Part shown: positions 40,053 to 48,710 of the stretch, one piece after another
Layout: each line of letters starts with the position of its first letter
Position numbering within the stretch: the first letter of the stretch is position 1
DNA from: Actinoplanes sp. L3-i22
Lineage (GTDB): Bacteria; Actinomycetota; Actinomycetes; Mycobacteriales; Micromonosporaceae
Assembly (NCBI RefSeq): GCF_019704555.1
Contig: NZ_AP024745.1
Span: 6,828,501-6,892,500, forward strand
Length of the DNA: 64,000 bases
Direction of reading: 5' to 3'
The notes under the pieces: generated by a model
What the model was told of the DNA's origin: nothing
What the model saw: the letters and a program-made list of their open reading frames with translations, nothing else
Databases searched by the model: none
Position numbers and translations under genes: made by a program

Positions 40053-41315
40053 ATGCGGGAGACCGGGCAGCTCGAGCCGTTCGACGATCTGGATCTGCTC
40101 GCCGATCGGTACGCTCGGGCCCGGCTGTGCGCGGACGCGGCCGCCCGCCGGCGGCTGCGGGAGGCGTTCGTGCGGGACGCGCTGCCGTTCGCCGGCCGGC
40201 TGGCCCGCCGCTACCGGGGGCGGGGCGAGTCCGCCGACGACCTGGAGCAGGTGGCCCGGCTGGGGCTGGTGAAGACCGTCGACCGGTTCGATCCGGACCG
40301 CGGCTCGTTCACGGCGTACGCGATCCTCACCATCACCGGCGAGATCAAGCGGCACTTCCGGGACTACACCTGGGGTGTCCACGTCCCCCGCGGCCAGCAG
40401 GACCGGGTCCTCGACCTGGTGCAGGCCCGGGCCGTGCTGACCAGCGAACTGGCCCGCACCCCGACCGTCACCGAGCTGGCCGAGCGTCTCGACCTCGCGG
40501 AGTCGGAGGTGCTCGTCGCGCAGACCTCGGCGGCCGCGCACAGCACCGAGTCGCTGAACGCGCCGCTCGGCGACAGCCCGGCCGGCGGCGAGATCGGCGA
40601 CCTGTTCGGCGCCGACGACGGCGCGCTGACCCTGATCGACGACCGGACGACGGTGGAGAACCTGCTCTGCGAGCTGCCCGCCCGGGAGTGCCGGCTGCTG
40701 GCCCTGCGGTTCTGGGGCAACCTGAGCCAGGCGGAGATCGCCGAGCAGATGCAGATCTCCCAGATGCACGTGTCCCGGTTGCTCGGCCGTACCCTGACGT
40801 GGTTGCGCGAAGCGATGTTCTCGGACACCGCGCCGGTCTGGACGGCACCCGGCGGGCCGGAGCACCGGGTCCTGGTCACGACCGGGCCGCAGGGCGTCCG
40901 CGCGGCGCTGCACGGCGAGATCGACCGGGACAACGCGAACCCGATCCGCCGGGAGCTGCTGTCCGCGGCCGCGCTGTGCGGGGCCGGTCGGACGCTGGTG
41001 GTGGACTTGTCCCGGGTCCCGCTGATGAGTGCGGCCGGCGTCGCGATGCTGAACGCGGTGTACGAGGTCACCCGGGGGCGCGGCCTGACGTTCCGGTTGA
41101 CGGGGACACAGCCGTACGTCGCAAGGGTGTTGATCGTCTCGGGTCTGCGCAATCTGATCGACGGCCGGTCAGACTGCCAGGGTCGCCCAGACCACCTTGC
41201 CGTTCAGGGTCGGCATGGTCCCCCACCGCGTCGCGAAGCTCTCCACCAGCAGGAGGCCCCGACCGTGGTCCGGGCCGCCCGGCACCCGAACGGTGATCTC
41301 CGGCGCGCGCGGTGA
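40053..41315 (+). CDS. SigB/SigF-type sigma factor fused to a C-terminal STAS domain
   Basis: This 420-codon frame starts at ATG 40053 with GGGAGGGG 4 bases upstream. Residues 35-110 are region 2 (RYRGRGESADDLEQVARLGL, DRGSFTAYAILTITGEIKRH), 115-175 region 3 (RTPTVTELAERLDLAESEVL) and 200-255 region 4 (NLSQAEIAEQMQISQMHVSR). Residues 270-372 form a STAS domain (VVDLSRVPLMSAAGVAMLNA). Anti-sigma antagonists have D-S-S-G where this reads S-A-A-G, so the phospho-acceptor Ser is absent. The last 48 codons run antisense through the end of the convergent ATPase gene and look non-natural. A sigma factor carrying its own antagonist-like domain is unusual. Confidence 0.85.
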   Translation: MRETGQLEPFDDLDLLADRYARARLCADAAARRRLREAFVRDALPFAGRLARRYRGRGESADDLEQVARLGLVKTVDRFDPDRGSFTAYAILTITGEIKRHFRDYTWGVHVPRGQQDRVLDLVQARAVLTSELARTPTVTELAERLDLAESEVLVAQTSAAAHSTESLNAPLGDSPAGGEIGDLFGADDGALTLIDDRTTVENLLCELPARECRLLALRFWGNLSQAEIAEQMQISQMHVSRLLGRTLTWLREAMFSDTAPVWTAPGGPEHRVLVTTGPQGVRAALHGEIDRDNANPIRRELLSAAALCGAGRTLVVDLSRVPLMSAAGVAMLNAVYEVTRGRGLTFRLTGTQPYVARVLIVSGLRNLIDGRSDCQGRPDHLAVQGRHGPPPRREALHQQEAPTVVRAARHPNGDLRRAR

Positions 41316-41900
41316 CCCGTCCCGCACCACGACGTGCACGAACCGGGGCCGGCGGACCAACTGCAGAGTGATCATCGTGCCGGCGTGCTCGACGGCGTTG
41401 GCGACCAGCTCGTCGGCGACGATGGCGGCCGGGCCGGCCAGCTCCGGCAGCCCCCACCGCAGGCAGGCCTCGGTGGCCACGTGCCGGGCCCGCCGGGTGG
41501 CGCCGGTGGCGGGCAGCAGCCGGTCCGTGATCATCGGCGGGACGGCCGCGCCCAGGCTCACCTCCCGGATCGCGTCGTCCACGTCGTCGCGCACCAGCAG
41601 CGCCCCGAACCGCCGCCGGGCCAGCGGAGCGGCCACCTCCGGCCGCGGGCCGCAGAGCAGCACCGGGGTGCCCGGCCAGATCGCCGCCTGCCGGTTGATC
41701 GCGGTGAACACCGACAGCGCGACCACGTCGCCGAGCGACATCCCGGACAGGTCGACGAGCAGCGCGGACGGCTGCTCGGCCAGGGCCTTCTGGAGCCCGA
41801 TGAACAGGCGCGGGGTGGTCGCCAGGACGAGCCGGCCGTGCACCGCGACGATCGTGAACCCGGCCTGCTCGGTCGTGGTCCAGGTCAACGGCTCCGCCAT
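41169..41900 (-). CDS. STAS plus HATPase (anti-sigma-type) protein
   Basis: This is a 243-residue protein. Residues 5-105 are STAS-like (AEQPSALLVDLSGMSLGDVV, without a D-S-S-G site) and residues 130-243 a GHKL ATPase of the RsbW/SpoIIAB kind (IVADELVANAVEHAGTMITL, then GPDHGRGLLLVESFATRWG). The fused pair could be an anti-sigma kinase with a built-in antagonist-like module. AGAGAGG lies 8 bases before ATG 41900. The 3' end overlaps the convergent sigma-STAS frame by 147 bases. It lies downstream of cheB and cheR on the same strand, so it may be co-transcribed with them. Confidence 0.82.
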   Translation of the reverse strand: MAEPLTWTTTEQAGFTIVAVHGRLVLATTPRLFIGLQKALAEQPSALLVDLSGMSLGDVVALSVFTAINRQAAIWPGTPVLLCGPRPEVAAPLARRRFGALLVRDDVDDAIREVSLGAAVPPMITDRLLPATGATRRARHVATEACLRWGLPELAGPAAIVADELVANAVEHAGTMITLQLVRRPRFVHVVVRDGSPRAPEITVRVPGGPDHGRGLLLVESFATRWGTMPTLNGKVVWATLAV

Positions 41901-41960
41901 GCCCGCCACCTCTCTCTCGGGCCGGTGCACCCGCCGCATACCCCACGCGACCTCCCCAAA

Positions 41961-43808
41961 CTACCCTGCCGGGGCGACCGCCTCCATCACGACTATGCTT
42001 CCGGTGGGCGTGCCGCCGCCGTCCACCAGCGGGCTGCACCCGACCCGGACGGTGATCGCCCGGCCGCGGCGGTTGACCGCGTCGATCTGCACCTCGGCGG
42101 TGTCCCCGTCGCCGGCGATCGACTGGCGGATCAGCGGGCGGACCTGGTCGAAGGGCAGCCCGATGTCGAGGTTGAGCAGGTGCTGGCCGACCGCCTCGGC
42201 GCTGCGCAGCCCCCACAGCTCCTCGGCCTGCCGGTTCCACACCCGGACCCGCAGGTCCTGGTCGATCACCGCGACCCCGGCGCGCAGACCGGCGAGGATC
42301 GCGTCCAGGAACGACTTGGCGTCGTCCAGCTCGGTGGTGCTCGCCTGCAGCTGCTCGTTGATGCCCTGGAGCTCGTCGTTGGTCGACTGCAGCTCCTCGT
42401 TCATCGTCTCGAGCTCCTCGTTGGTGGACTGGAGTTCCTCGTTGGTGGTCTCCAGCTCCTCCACCGTCGACTGCAGCTCCTCGTTCGTGGTCTCCAGCTC
42501 CTCGTTGGTGGACTGGAGCTCCTCGTACGCCGCTTCCAGCTCCCGGTTGGTGTGCTCCAGCTCGCCCCGCAGCCGCTTGGCCGCGGTCACGTCGTGGAAG
42601 ACCAGGCTGACGCCGAGCAGCCCGGCGTTCGCGTCGACCAGCGGGGTGAGCTCGATGTCCAGGTACATCGGCGCCCCGCCGCGGTCGAGCTCGACGTCGG
42701 TGACCCGCAGCGTGCGGCGCTCCACCTGCGCCTGCTCGATGTATTTGCGCAGCTCCACCGGCCGGTACGAGACGTCCAGGTCGCGGAAGGGCCGGCCGAC
42801 GTCGCGCGGCGAGACCCCGAACAGGCTCTCCGCCTGCCGGTTGCCGAGCGCCGTCAGCCCGTCCACGGTCACCACGATCTGGGCGGCCGGGCCGGCCAGG
42901 AGCGCGGCGTTGCGCAGCTGATCGAGCGGGGCCGGGCGCCCGTGGGCCGGGCCGGCGGCGTGGTCGGCGCGGGCCGCGCCGGGCACCGGGGCGCTGCGGG
43001 ACGGCACCTTGCGGAAGATCCGCCGCTGCAGGTCGGACGGGAGGAACAGGTCGCCGTGGCTGAGCAGCATCTCGGCCTTGCCGAGGAAGAGCGTGCCGCC
43101 CTCGGCGAGCGCGAAGTGGAACCGGCCGAGGATCCGGCTCTGCGTGTCGGCGTTGAAGTACATCATCGTGTTGCGGCAGGTCAGCACGTCGATCCGGGAG
43201 ATCGGGGCGTCCTGCACCAGGTCGTTGCGCCCGAAGATGACCGCGCGGCGCAGGTCCTTGCGGAACACGTACCGGCCGCCGGTCTGCTCGAAGTAGCGTT
43301 CCAGCAGGTCGGACGGGACCCCGGTGACGTCCCCCGGGCTGTAACTGGCCTGCCGCGCCTCGCTCAGCTGCTCCTCGTCCACGTCGGTGGCGTAGATCTT
43401 GACCCGGCTGCGGAACTCCTCCGGGCCGAGGATCTCGCTGAGCAGGATGGCCAGCGTGTAGGCCTCCTGGCCGGCCGCGCAGCCGGCGGTCCAGACCCGG
43501 ATCGGGCTGCCCGCCGGCTTCGACTCGACCAGCGGGATCAGCACGCCGGTGCGCAGCTGCTCCCAGGCCTCCGGGTCGCGGAAGAACGCGGTCACGTTGA
43601 TCAGGATCGTGTTGAACAGCGCGGTGAACTCGTCCGGCTGCACCTGCAGATAGTCCAGGTACTCCAGGTAGCCGGTCACCGGGAGCTGCGACATCCGCCG
43701 GTCGACCCGCCGGATCAGGCTCGACCGTTTGTAGCCGGTGAAATCAAAACCACGAGATTCCTTGAGGTACGTGAGGAGGCCCTCGAACCCGTTGTCCACC
43801 TGATCCAT
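41961..43808 (-). CDS. CheR-type methyltransferase with PAS, long coiled coil and PAS
   Basis: This 615-residue protein has CheR N and SAM domains at about 1-275 (FNTILINVTAFFRDPEAWEQ, VWTAGCAAGQEAYTLAILLS, ATDVDEEQLSEARQ, CRNTMMYF). A PAS domain (about 305-420) follows, then a coiled coil (about 425-490) made of nearly identical 14-residue units EELQSTNEELETTN, and a last PAS (about 500-610). This matches the CheR part of CheB-CheR-PAS hybrids, here split from CheB. No histidine kinase domain follows the last PAS. It may sense a signal and alter a partner through methylation or scaffolding. The start is ATG 43808, or GTG 43799 by spacing from AGGA. Confidence 0.9.
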   Translation of the reverse strand: MDQVDNGFEGLLTYLKESRGFDFTGYKRSSLIRRVDRRMSQLPVTGYLEYLDYLQVQPDEFTALFNTILINVTAFFRDPEAWEQLRTGVLIPLVESKPAGSPIRVWTAGCAAGQEAYTLAILLSEILGPEEFRSRVKIYATDVDEEQLSEARQASYSPGDVTGVPSDLLERYFEQTGGRYVFRKDLRRAVIFGRNDLVQDAPISRIDVLTCRNTMMYFNADTQSRILGRFHFALAEGGTLFLGKAEMLLSHGDLFLPSDLQRRIFRKVPSRSAPVPGAARADHAAGPAHGRPAPLDQLRNAALLAGPAAQIVVTVDGLTALGNRQAESLFGVSPRDVGRPFRDLDVSYRPVELRKYIEQAQVERRTLRVTDVELDRGGAPMYLDIELTPLVDANAGLLGVSLVFHDVTAAKRLRGELEHTNRELEAAYEELQSTNEELETTNEELQSTVEELETTNEELQSTNEELETMNEELQSTNDELQGINEQLQASTTELDDAKSFLDAILAGLRAGVAVIDQDLRVRVWNRQAEELWGLRSAEAVGQHLLNLDIGLPFDQVRPLIRQSIAGDGDTAEVQIDAVNRRGRAITVRVGCSPLVDGGGTPTGSIVVMEAVAPAG

Positions 43809-43885
43809 TCCTCGCGTCTCCCGTCTCGCCCGGCGCGTCACGGTATCGCAGCGCCCCTGGCCCGGCCCCGTCCCGCACCGGCAGG

Positions 43886-44893
43886 TCACTCCAGATGGGT
43901 GGCGCTCGAATCGGCCAGCCGGGCGAGCAACGCCCGGATCAGCCCGGCGGCGACGTGCGCGTCGTCGGCCATCCCGCGGAAGCGCTCGCCGTAACTGCGC
44001 CCGGCCGCGCCCTCGGCCATCCGGGTGCTCAGCGCCGCCTTCTCCTCCAGGGCGCGCAGCGCCAGCCACAGCGCGCCCTCGGTGGCGACCGCCTGCTCGT
44101 CGAGCAGGCTCTCCGGGGACCAGGCGTGCCCGACCCGGCACCGGAAGTGCGGCAGCGGCTCCAGAGCCACGGACTCCGGGGTCAGGGTGAACAGCGCCCC
44201 GCCACAGGTCGGGCAGCCGAATCCGGCGGGCTCACCGGGGATCCGGTCGGTGGTCGGCCCGGCGTCCGCCCCGATGCTCACCTCCGCCGCCAGCAACGCG
44301 CCGACCGGCCGCTCGCCGTCGCCCGCCTCGGCCGCGCACAGCTCGCCCAGCAGCTTGCCGATCACGTCGGCGGACCGCACGTAGGCCGACGGCACCCGGG
44401 TCACCGCGGCCTCGGGCATCGACGCGAACACGGCGTCGGCCGGATCCTGCACCACGACCAGGCCACCCTGCGCGGCCACCACCTCGGCACCGGCCGCCCC
44501 GTCGTCCCGGGTGCCGGAGAGCACCACGGCGACGACCCGCCCGCCCCGGGCCCGCGCGGCCGACCGGAACAGCGGGTCGATCGCCGGTCGGTGCCCGTTC
44601 TCGGCCGGCCCGTGGCTGAGCCGGATCCGGCCGTCGATCAGCATCAGATGCCGGTCGGCGGGCGCCACGTAGATCCGGCCGGCGTGCACGACCTCGCCGT
44701 CGACCGCGGTCACCGCCGGCAGCGGGCCGGCCCGGGTGAGGATCCGCGGCAGCGCGCTCGGCGACGCCCGTGGCAGGTGCAGCACCACCAGGACCGCCGC
44801 CGGCAGATCGGCCGGCAGCCCGGCGACCATCGCGCGGAGCGCCTCGACCCCACCGGCCGAGGCGCCGGCGACGATCAGGTCCCGTCCGGTCAC
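43886..44893 (-). CDS. CheB-type methylesterase with C-terminal zinc-ribbon region
   Basis: This 335-residue protein lacks a receiver domain. The catalytic triad motifs are visible: Ser in VAGASAGGVEAL, His in VLHLPRASPS and Asp in VLSGTRDDGAAG. After about residue 215, FGCPTCGGALF and FRCRVGHAW form a zinc ribbon often seen in such proteins, followed by a helix. The start is GTG 44893. The gene precedes cheR by 77 bases. With no MCP or CheA gene nearby, the pair probably serves a signalling pathway other than flagellar chemotaxis. Confidence 0.9.
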   Translation of the reverse strand: MTGRDLIVAGASAGGVEALRAMVAGLPADLPAAVLVVLHLPRASPSALPRILTRAGPLPAVTAVDGEVVHAGRIYVAPADRHLMLIDGRIRLSHGPAENGHRPAIDPLFRSAARARGGRVVAVVLSGTRDDGAAGAEVVAAQGGLVVVQDPADAVFASMPEAAVTRVPSAYVRSADVIGKLLGELCAAEAGDGERPVGALLAAEVSIGADAGPTTDRIPGEPAGFGCPTCGGALFTLTPESVALEPLPHFRCRVGHAWSPESLLDEQAVATEGALWLALRALEEKAALSTRMAEGAAGRSYGERFRGMADDAHVAAGLIRALLARLADSSATHLE

Positions 44894-44955
44894 CGGGAGA
44901 CCCGCCCGGCGCGTGCCGCGGCCGGCCGGTCGTCACGAGCGGGCATGGAAGCCTC

Positions 44956-45081
44956 CTACGGCTGACGGATCTCGACGGGCTCGCGGACGATCACCGCGAT
45001 CGGCACCCCTGCCCGATCGGTGAAGATCCGGTCCGGGATCACCTGCTGGTTCTCCGCGGCCGGAACGTGCCGCCGTGCCAC
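44956..45081 (-). CDS. Possible 41-residue ORF before cheB
   Basis: Reading from GTG 45081 to TAG 44956-44958, the peptide contains AAENQQVIPDRIFTDRAG and VPIAVIVREPVEIRQP, a natural beta-strand-rich composition. It ends 62 bases before the CheB start on the same strand. A weak GGTGG precedes the GTG; TTG 45096 could also serve. The frame is blocked by a TGA further upstream. It is either a real small protein or the tail of a broken gene. Confidence 0.45.
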   Translation of the reverse strand: MARRHVPAAENQQVIPDRIFTDRAGVPIAVIVREPVEIRQP

Positions 45082-45528
45082 GGGCCCACCACCCAAGCAT
45101 CCCAGCCCGTGCCGGTGACGTCACCCTCGCCGAGCGGCCCGGTCTCGTGTCCGCCGCCCTCCCTCAGCGCGGACCCCCGGTCCGCGATCCGGTTGAGCAG
45201 CAGCACGTCCCCAGCGGGCCGGCCACGGTGCGCTCCTCCGGCGCCGGCGTGAGGCTCGGCATCTTCACCGAATTCCCCGTCACCATCAGCCGAAACGCCG
45301 ACCCCGTGCGGACCCGGCCCGCCACGGATAGGGTGACAAGTCCGCGCTGTTCACGGCGGGCGAGGCATCATGTGCCCGGGTCATCCGGTGCACGCTTCGT
45401 CAGGTTCACGGTTGGTCAGGTCCACAGTCGGTCAGGTTCACGGTCGGTCGGATTCACCGGCAGTCGGGTGCGCGATTTGTCAGGCGCACGGGTCATCAGG
45501 TGCGGGAACATCGTCGGCGGGGGTTGAG
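45082..45528. repeat. Gap with GTCAGGTTCACGGTC-type repeats
   Basis: From about 45384 to 45500 a 15-17 base unit like GTCAGGTTCACGGTCG recurs at least five times with drift, in direct orientation, ending shortly before the STAS gene. No ORF with credible composition is seen in the gap. The array may bind a regulator or merely be slippage. Confidence 0.6.
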
Positions 45529-45873
45529 ATGACGAGCTCGTTCGCGGTCAGTAAGCACGACGAGGGCGCTGGCGTCACCCGCCTCGCGGTCCGCGGTGAG
45601 ATCGACGACGAGGTCAGCGACGTCCTCGCCGAGATCATCGGCAACGCGGCCGCCCAGCCCGGCGTCACCGCCCTGGTCGTCGACCTGCAGCGGGTCCCGT
45701 TCCTGGCCGCCGCCGGAATCCGGGCGCTGCTCGAGGGCCGGGCCGCGGCGCTGCATCACCAGCGCTCGTACCAGGTGGTCAACGCCCGCGGCGTGGTGCA
45801 CGGCATCCTGGCCACCACCGGCCTGCTGAGCCTGTTCCACACCACCATCCGCCGCACCCCGGCCAGCCGCTAG
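45529..45873 (+). CDS. STAS domain protein (anti-sigma antagonist-like)
   Basis: This is a 114-residue single STAS domain (RLAVRGEIDDEVSDVLAEII, VVDLQRVPFLAAAGIRALLE). The phospho-acceptor site reads A-A-A-G instead of D-S-S-G, so regulation by Ser phosphorylation as in SpoIIAA is not expected. Surrounded by two STAS-ATPase proteins and a sigma-STAS fusion, it probably belongs to the same partner-switching network. The ATG follows a GGGGGTTGAG ribosome site. Confidence 0.85.
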   Translation: MTSSFAVSKHDEGAGVTRLAVRGEIDDEVSDVLAEIIGNAAAQPGVTALVVDLQRVPFLAAAGIRALLEGRAAALHHQRSYQVVNARGVVHGILATTGLLSLFHTTIRRTPASR

Positions 45874-45879
45874 CCCGGG

Positions 45880-45975
45880 CCACCAGCCTGCCGAGCACTC
45901 CGCCGGGCCCGCCACCAGCCTGCCGAGCACTCCGCCGGTCCAGCCACCAGCCTGCCGAGCACTCCGCCGGGCCCG
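45880..45975. repeat. Three 32-bp tandem repeats
   Basis: Units start at 45880, 45912 and 45944. The shared core is CCACCAGCCTGCCGAGCACT followed by CCGCCGG. The array fills the gap between convergent genes just after the STAS stop. There is no spacer, so it is not a CRISPR. Confidence 0.85.
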
Positions 45976-46033
45976 CGACCTTCCGGTCGGCCCCGGCTCC
46001 CGCCGCGCGCCCCGGCTGAGCACGCCCGCCTGC

Positions 46034-46756
46034 TCAGCGGCGCAGGTTGGCCCAGACCACCTTGCCGCCGTCGGCCGGGACCGTTCCCCAGCGCTTCGCG
46101 AACCGCTCCACCAGGAACAACCCGCGCGGCGCCGCCGGATCCAGCACCGACCCGTCCCGGGTCCGCGGCACCTCGTAGGACCCGTCCCGCACCGCGACCA
46201 GCAGATACCGCCGCCCGAGCGAGAACCGCAGGTCGATCATCGTCTGCGCGTGCACGACCGCGTTCGTCACGAGTTCCCCGGCGACGATCCGCGCCGGATC
46301 CGCCAGCTCGGGCAGGTTCCACCGCGCGCACGCCCGCGCCGCCAGCCGCCGCGCGTGCGCCGCCGCCCCCGACACCGGCAGCAGGCTGTCGGCCAGCCAC
46401 GGCATCTGCCGCCCGGGCATCAGGTCGAGCGCGGCGGCGGTGGTCGGCAGGATCGACACCTGCCCGGACCGCTCGGCCGCGAACCACCGCGCCACCTCGG
46501 CACTGGGCCCGCTGAGCAGCAGCGGCGTACCCGGCCACATCGCCGCCTGCCGCGCCACGGCCGCGAACACGGACAGCGCCACCGGTTCCCGCACCCGCAG
46601 CTCGGCCAGCTCGACGATCACCGCGTCCGGCCGGGCGACCAGGCATTTCAGCAGCGTGGCACGCAGTTGCGGAACCGCCGCGACGGACAGCTCACCATCG
46701 ATCCGCACCACGGTCCGGGTGCCGACCTGGTCGACCGTGCAGCAGATCCCCTGCAT
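46034..46756 (-). CDS. STAS plus HATPase protein, paralogue of 41169-41900
   Basis: This 240-residue protein has the same architecture as the protein at 41.2-41.9 kb. The STAS-like half contains VVRIDGELSVAAVPQLRATL and VIVELAELRVREPVALSVFA. The ATPase half contains IVAGELVTNAVVHAQTMIDL and PRGLFLVERFAKRWGTVPAD. Both end in a GKVVWA block. The N-box keeps E and N but the G1 region is loose, so ATP binding is likely and kinase activity uncertain. ATG 46756 is chosen near the first STAS strand. The duplication indicates an expanded family in this organism. Confidence 0.82.
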   Translation of the reverse strand: MQGICCTVDQVGTRTVVRIDGELSVAAVPQLRATLLKCLVARPDAVIVELAELRVREPVALSVFAAVARQAAMWPGTPLLLSGPSAEVARWFAAERSGQVSILPTTAAALDLMPGRQMPWLADSLLPVSGAAAHARRLAARACARWNLPELADPARIVAGELVTNAVVHAQTMIDLRFSLGRRYLLVAVRDGSYEVPRTRDGSVLDPAAPRGLFLVERFAKRWGTVPADGGKVVWANLRR

Positions 46757-46990
46757 CTCGTCAGTCTTGCCCTTCGAACCGGCAAACCCCACATAAGATC
46801 TGCCACCTATCGCTCTGCTACGCAGCCGGATGCCCGCTGGGTTCAAAACGAACCCCCGAACGCCGATGAACTCTCGCCGCAGCGTGCGGAACGTCCCTCC
46901 GGAGCGCTCGTGCGCCTGTCGTCCACGAGGGGGACACGAGGCGGGAGACGCCGCGGCGGCGTTCCGGCCCGGCGACTAGCATCGCGAAGC

Positions 46991-47458
46991 GTGACGATCG
47001 ACGAGGACACCGCACTCGCGCAGTTGCTCCACCAGCACGTGCTGGATGTGCTCGGCCGGCTTGCCGAAACCGGCGAACCGGACACCGATCCGGACGCCGT
47101 GGCCGCGTTCCGGGACGCCGTCCTCCCGCCGGCCCCGGTCACGCTGCCGGTCGCCGCCGGTCTCTTCGTCGACCTGAACTGGTGGCTCGACGCCTGCGAC
47201 GACGACGAGCTCGACCCGGACTACGCGGTGAAGCTCCTCGAGGAGAGCGCCACCCTGGTCCAGGGCCTGCCCGAGGCGCGGCTCGAGCGCCTCCTGGCGA
47301 CCGTCGCCACGCTCGCGGCCGGCGAGACGCACCCGGCCCGCCGCTACCAGTTCCGATTCGTCCCGTACGCCTTCGGCCTCCTCGACGACGAGCCCGACCT
47401 CGACGAACCGGATTCCCTCGCCTGGACGCCGCCGGCGGACCGCGCCCCGATCCGGTGA
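46991..47458 (+). CDS. Hypothetical acidic protein
   Basis: This 155-residue protein starts from GTG 46991. It is strongly acidic and helical (AQLLHQHVLDVLGRLAETGE, AVKLLEESATLVQGLPEARL, YQFRFVPYAFGLLDDEPDLD). There is no signal peptide or known motif. The gene stands alone, with about 230 bases upstream that hold no other feature. No family is recognised. Confidence 0.75.
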   Translation: MTIDEDTALAQLLHQHVLDVLGRLAETGEPDTDPDAVAAFRDAVLPPAPVTLPVAAGLFVDLNWWLDACDDDELDPDYAVKLLEESATLVQGLPEARLERLLATVATLAAGETHPARRYQFRFVPYAFGLLDDEPDLDEPDSLAWTPPADRAPIR

Positions 47459-47565
47459 TCGCGACCGGGGGGTGTCCGGAGGCCATCGGCCGGTATCCCC
47501 GCGAATTCCGGTGAACGTCCGTCGCCCGACAGTGCGAGCGACCCATCTGGGCCATCGTCATCGGC

Positions 47566-48591
47566 ATGGAATTGAGAACAAAATTCACTGAGGCGTACGG
47601 CCTGAGCACCCCGATCGCCCAGGCCGGAATGGCGTTCGTCGCGTCCACCCCGGAGCTGCCGGTCGCCGTCAGCAACGCCGGCGCCCTGGGCGCGCTGGGC
47701 GTCGGCCTGATGCCGGCGCCGGTGCTCACCCAGGTCATCGCCGGGATCCGGGCCGGCACCGAGCGGCCCTTCAACGTCAACTTCATCACCGGCTTCACCC
47801 AGCCGGACCAGATCGACGCGGTCTGCGCGGCGGCCGTCCCGGTCGTCTCGTTCCACTGGGGTCACCCGCCCCGGGCCTGGATCGATCGGCTGCACGCCGC
47901 CGGGGTGCGCGTCTTCGAGCAGGTCGGGTCGGTGGAGGCGGCGGAACGGGCGGCCGGCGACGGGATCGACGTGGTGGTCGCCCAGGGCCTCGAGGCGGGC
48001 GGGCACAACTACGCCACGCTGCCCACCTTCGCGCTCGTGCCACTCGTGGTGGACGCGGTCGCCCGGGCCGCCGGTGGCGCGGGCGCGCCGCCGCTGGTGC
48101 TCGCGGCCGGTGGGATCGCGGACGGGCGCGGGCTCGCGGCCGCCCTGATGCTGGGCGCGGACGGCGCCTGGATCGGGACGCGGCTGGTCGCGAGCGACGA
48201 GTCCGGCGCGCACGACGGATACAAGGAGCGCCTGGTCGCGGCCGGGCCGACGGCGACCGTGCGGACCTCGCTCTTCGGCCCGGAGACGCCGGACTTCAAC
48301 CCGATGCGGGTGCTGCGCAACCGGGTGGTCGACGAATTCCCCCAGCTGCCGCCGCCGGACGCCCCGCGCCCGGTGATCGGCCGGACCAGCCTGGGCGGCC
48401 CGGAGATCGACGTGCCACGTTTCGCCAACCTCGTCCCGATGCGCGGGGTGACCAGCGGCGACCTCGACGAGATGCCGCTGCTCGCCGGCCAGGGCGTCGG
48501 CCTGATCGACGCGGTCAAGGGCGCCGGCTCGCTGATCAGCGACATCACCGCGCAGGCAAAGGAGATCATTTCCCGGTACGCCGGAAGCTGA
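47566..48591 (+). CDS. Nitronate monooxygenase-like FMN oxidoreductase
   Basis: This 341-residue TIM-barrel enzyme contains STPIAQAGMAFVASTPELPV, AVSNAGALGALGVGLM, VVVAQGLEAGGHNYATLPTF (flavin and catalytic His region) and VLAAGGIADGRGLAAALMLG. The pattern fits the NPD/2-nitropropane dioxygenase family, which oxidises nitronates or reduces enones with FMN. It is a single gene between a hypothetical and a hemerythrin gene. Confidence 0.9.
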   Translation: MELRTKFTEAYGLSTPIAQAGMAFVASTPELPVAVSNAGALGALGVGLMPAPVLTQVIAGIRAGTERPFNVNFITGFTQPDQIDAVCAAAVPVVSFHWGHPPRAWIDRLHAAGVRVFEQVGSVEAAERAAGDGIDVVVAQGLEAGGHNYATLPTFALVPLVVDAVARAAGGAGAPPLVLAAGGIADGRGLAAALMLGADGAWIGTRLVASDESGAHDGYKERLVAAGPTATVRTSLFGPETPDFNPMRVLRNRVVDEFPQLPPPDAPRPVIGRTSLGGPEIDVPRFANLVPMRGVTSGDLDEMPLLAGQGVGLIDAVKGAGSLISDITAQAKEIISRYAGS

Positions 48592-48710
48592 CGCCCGCCG
48601 TCGCCGGCGCCCGCCGCGACGGGCCACGGCGGCCGCCTGCGTCGGAGGCCGGGATGCGAGGTTCGCTGTCATGCCCGGCACGGTACGCCGCGGGACCGAC
48701 AAGAAATGAG

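Noticed and set aside
38351..41296. 981-codon plus-strand frame
   Set aside because: It is out of frame with both the permease and the sigma-STAS gene and is Arg/Pro-rich throughout.
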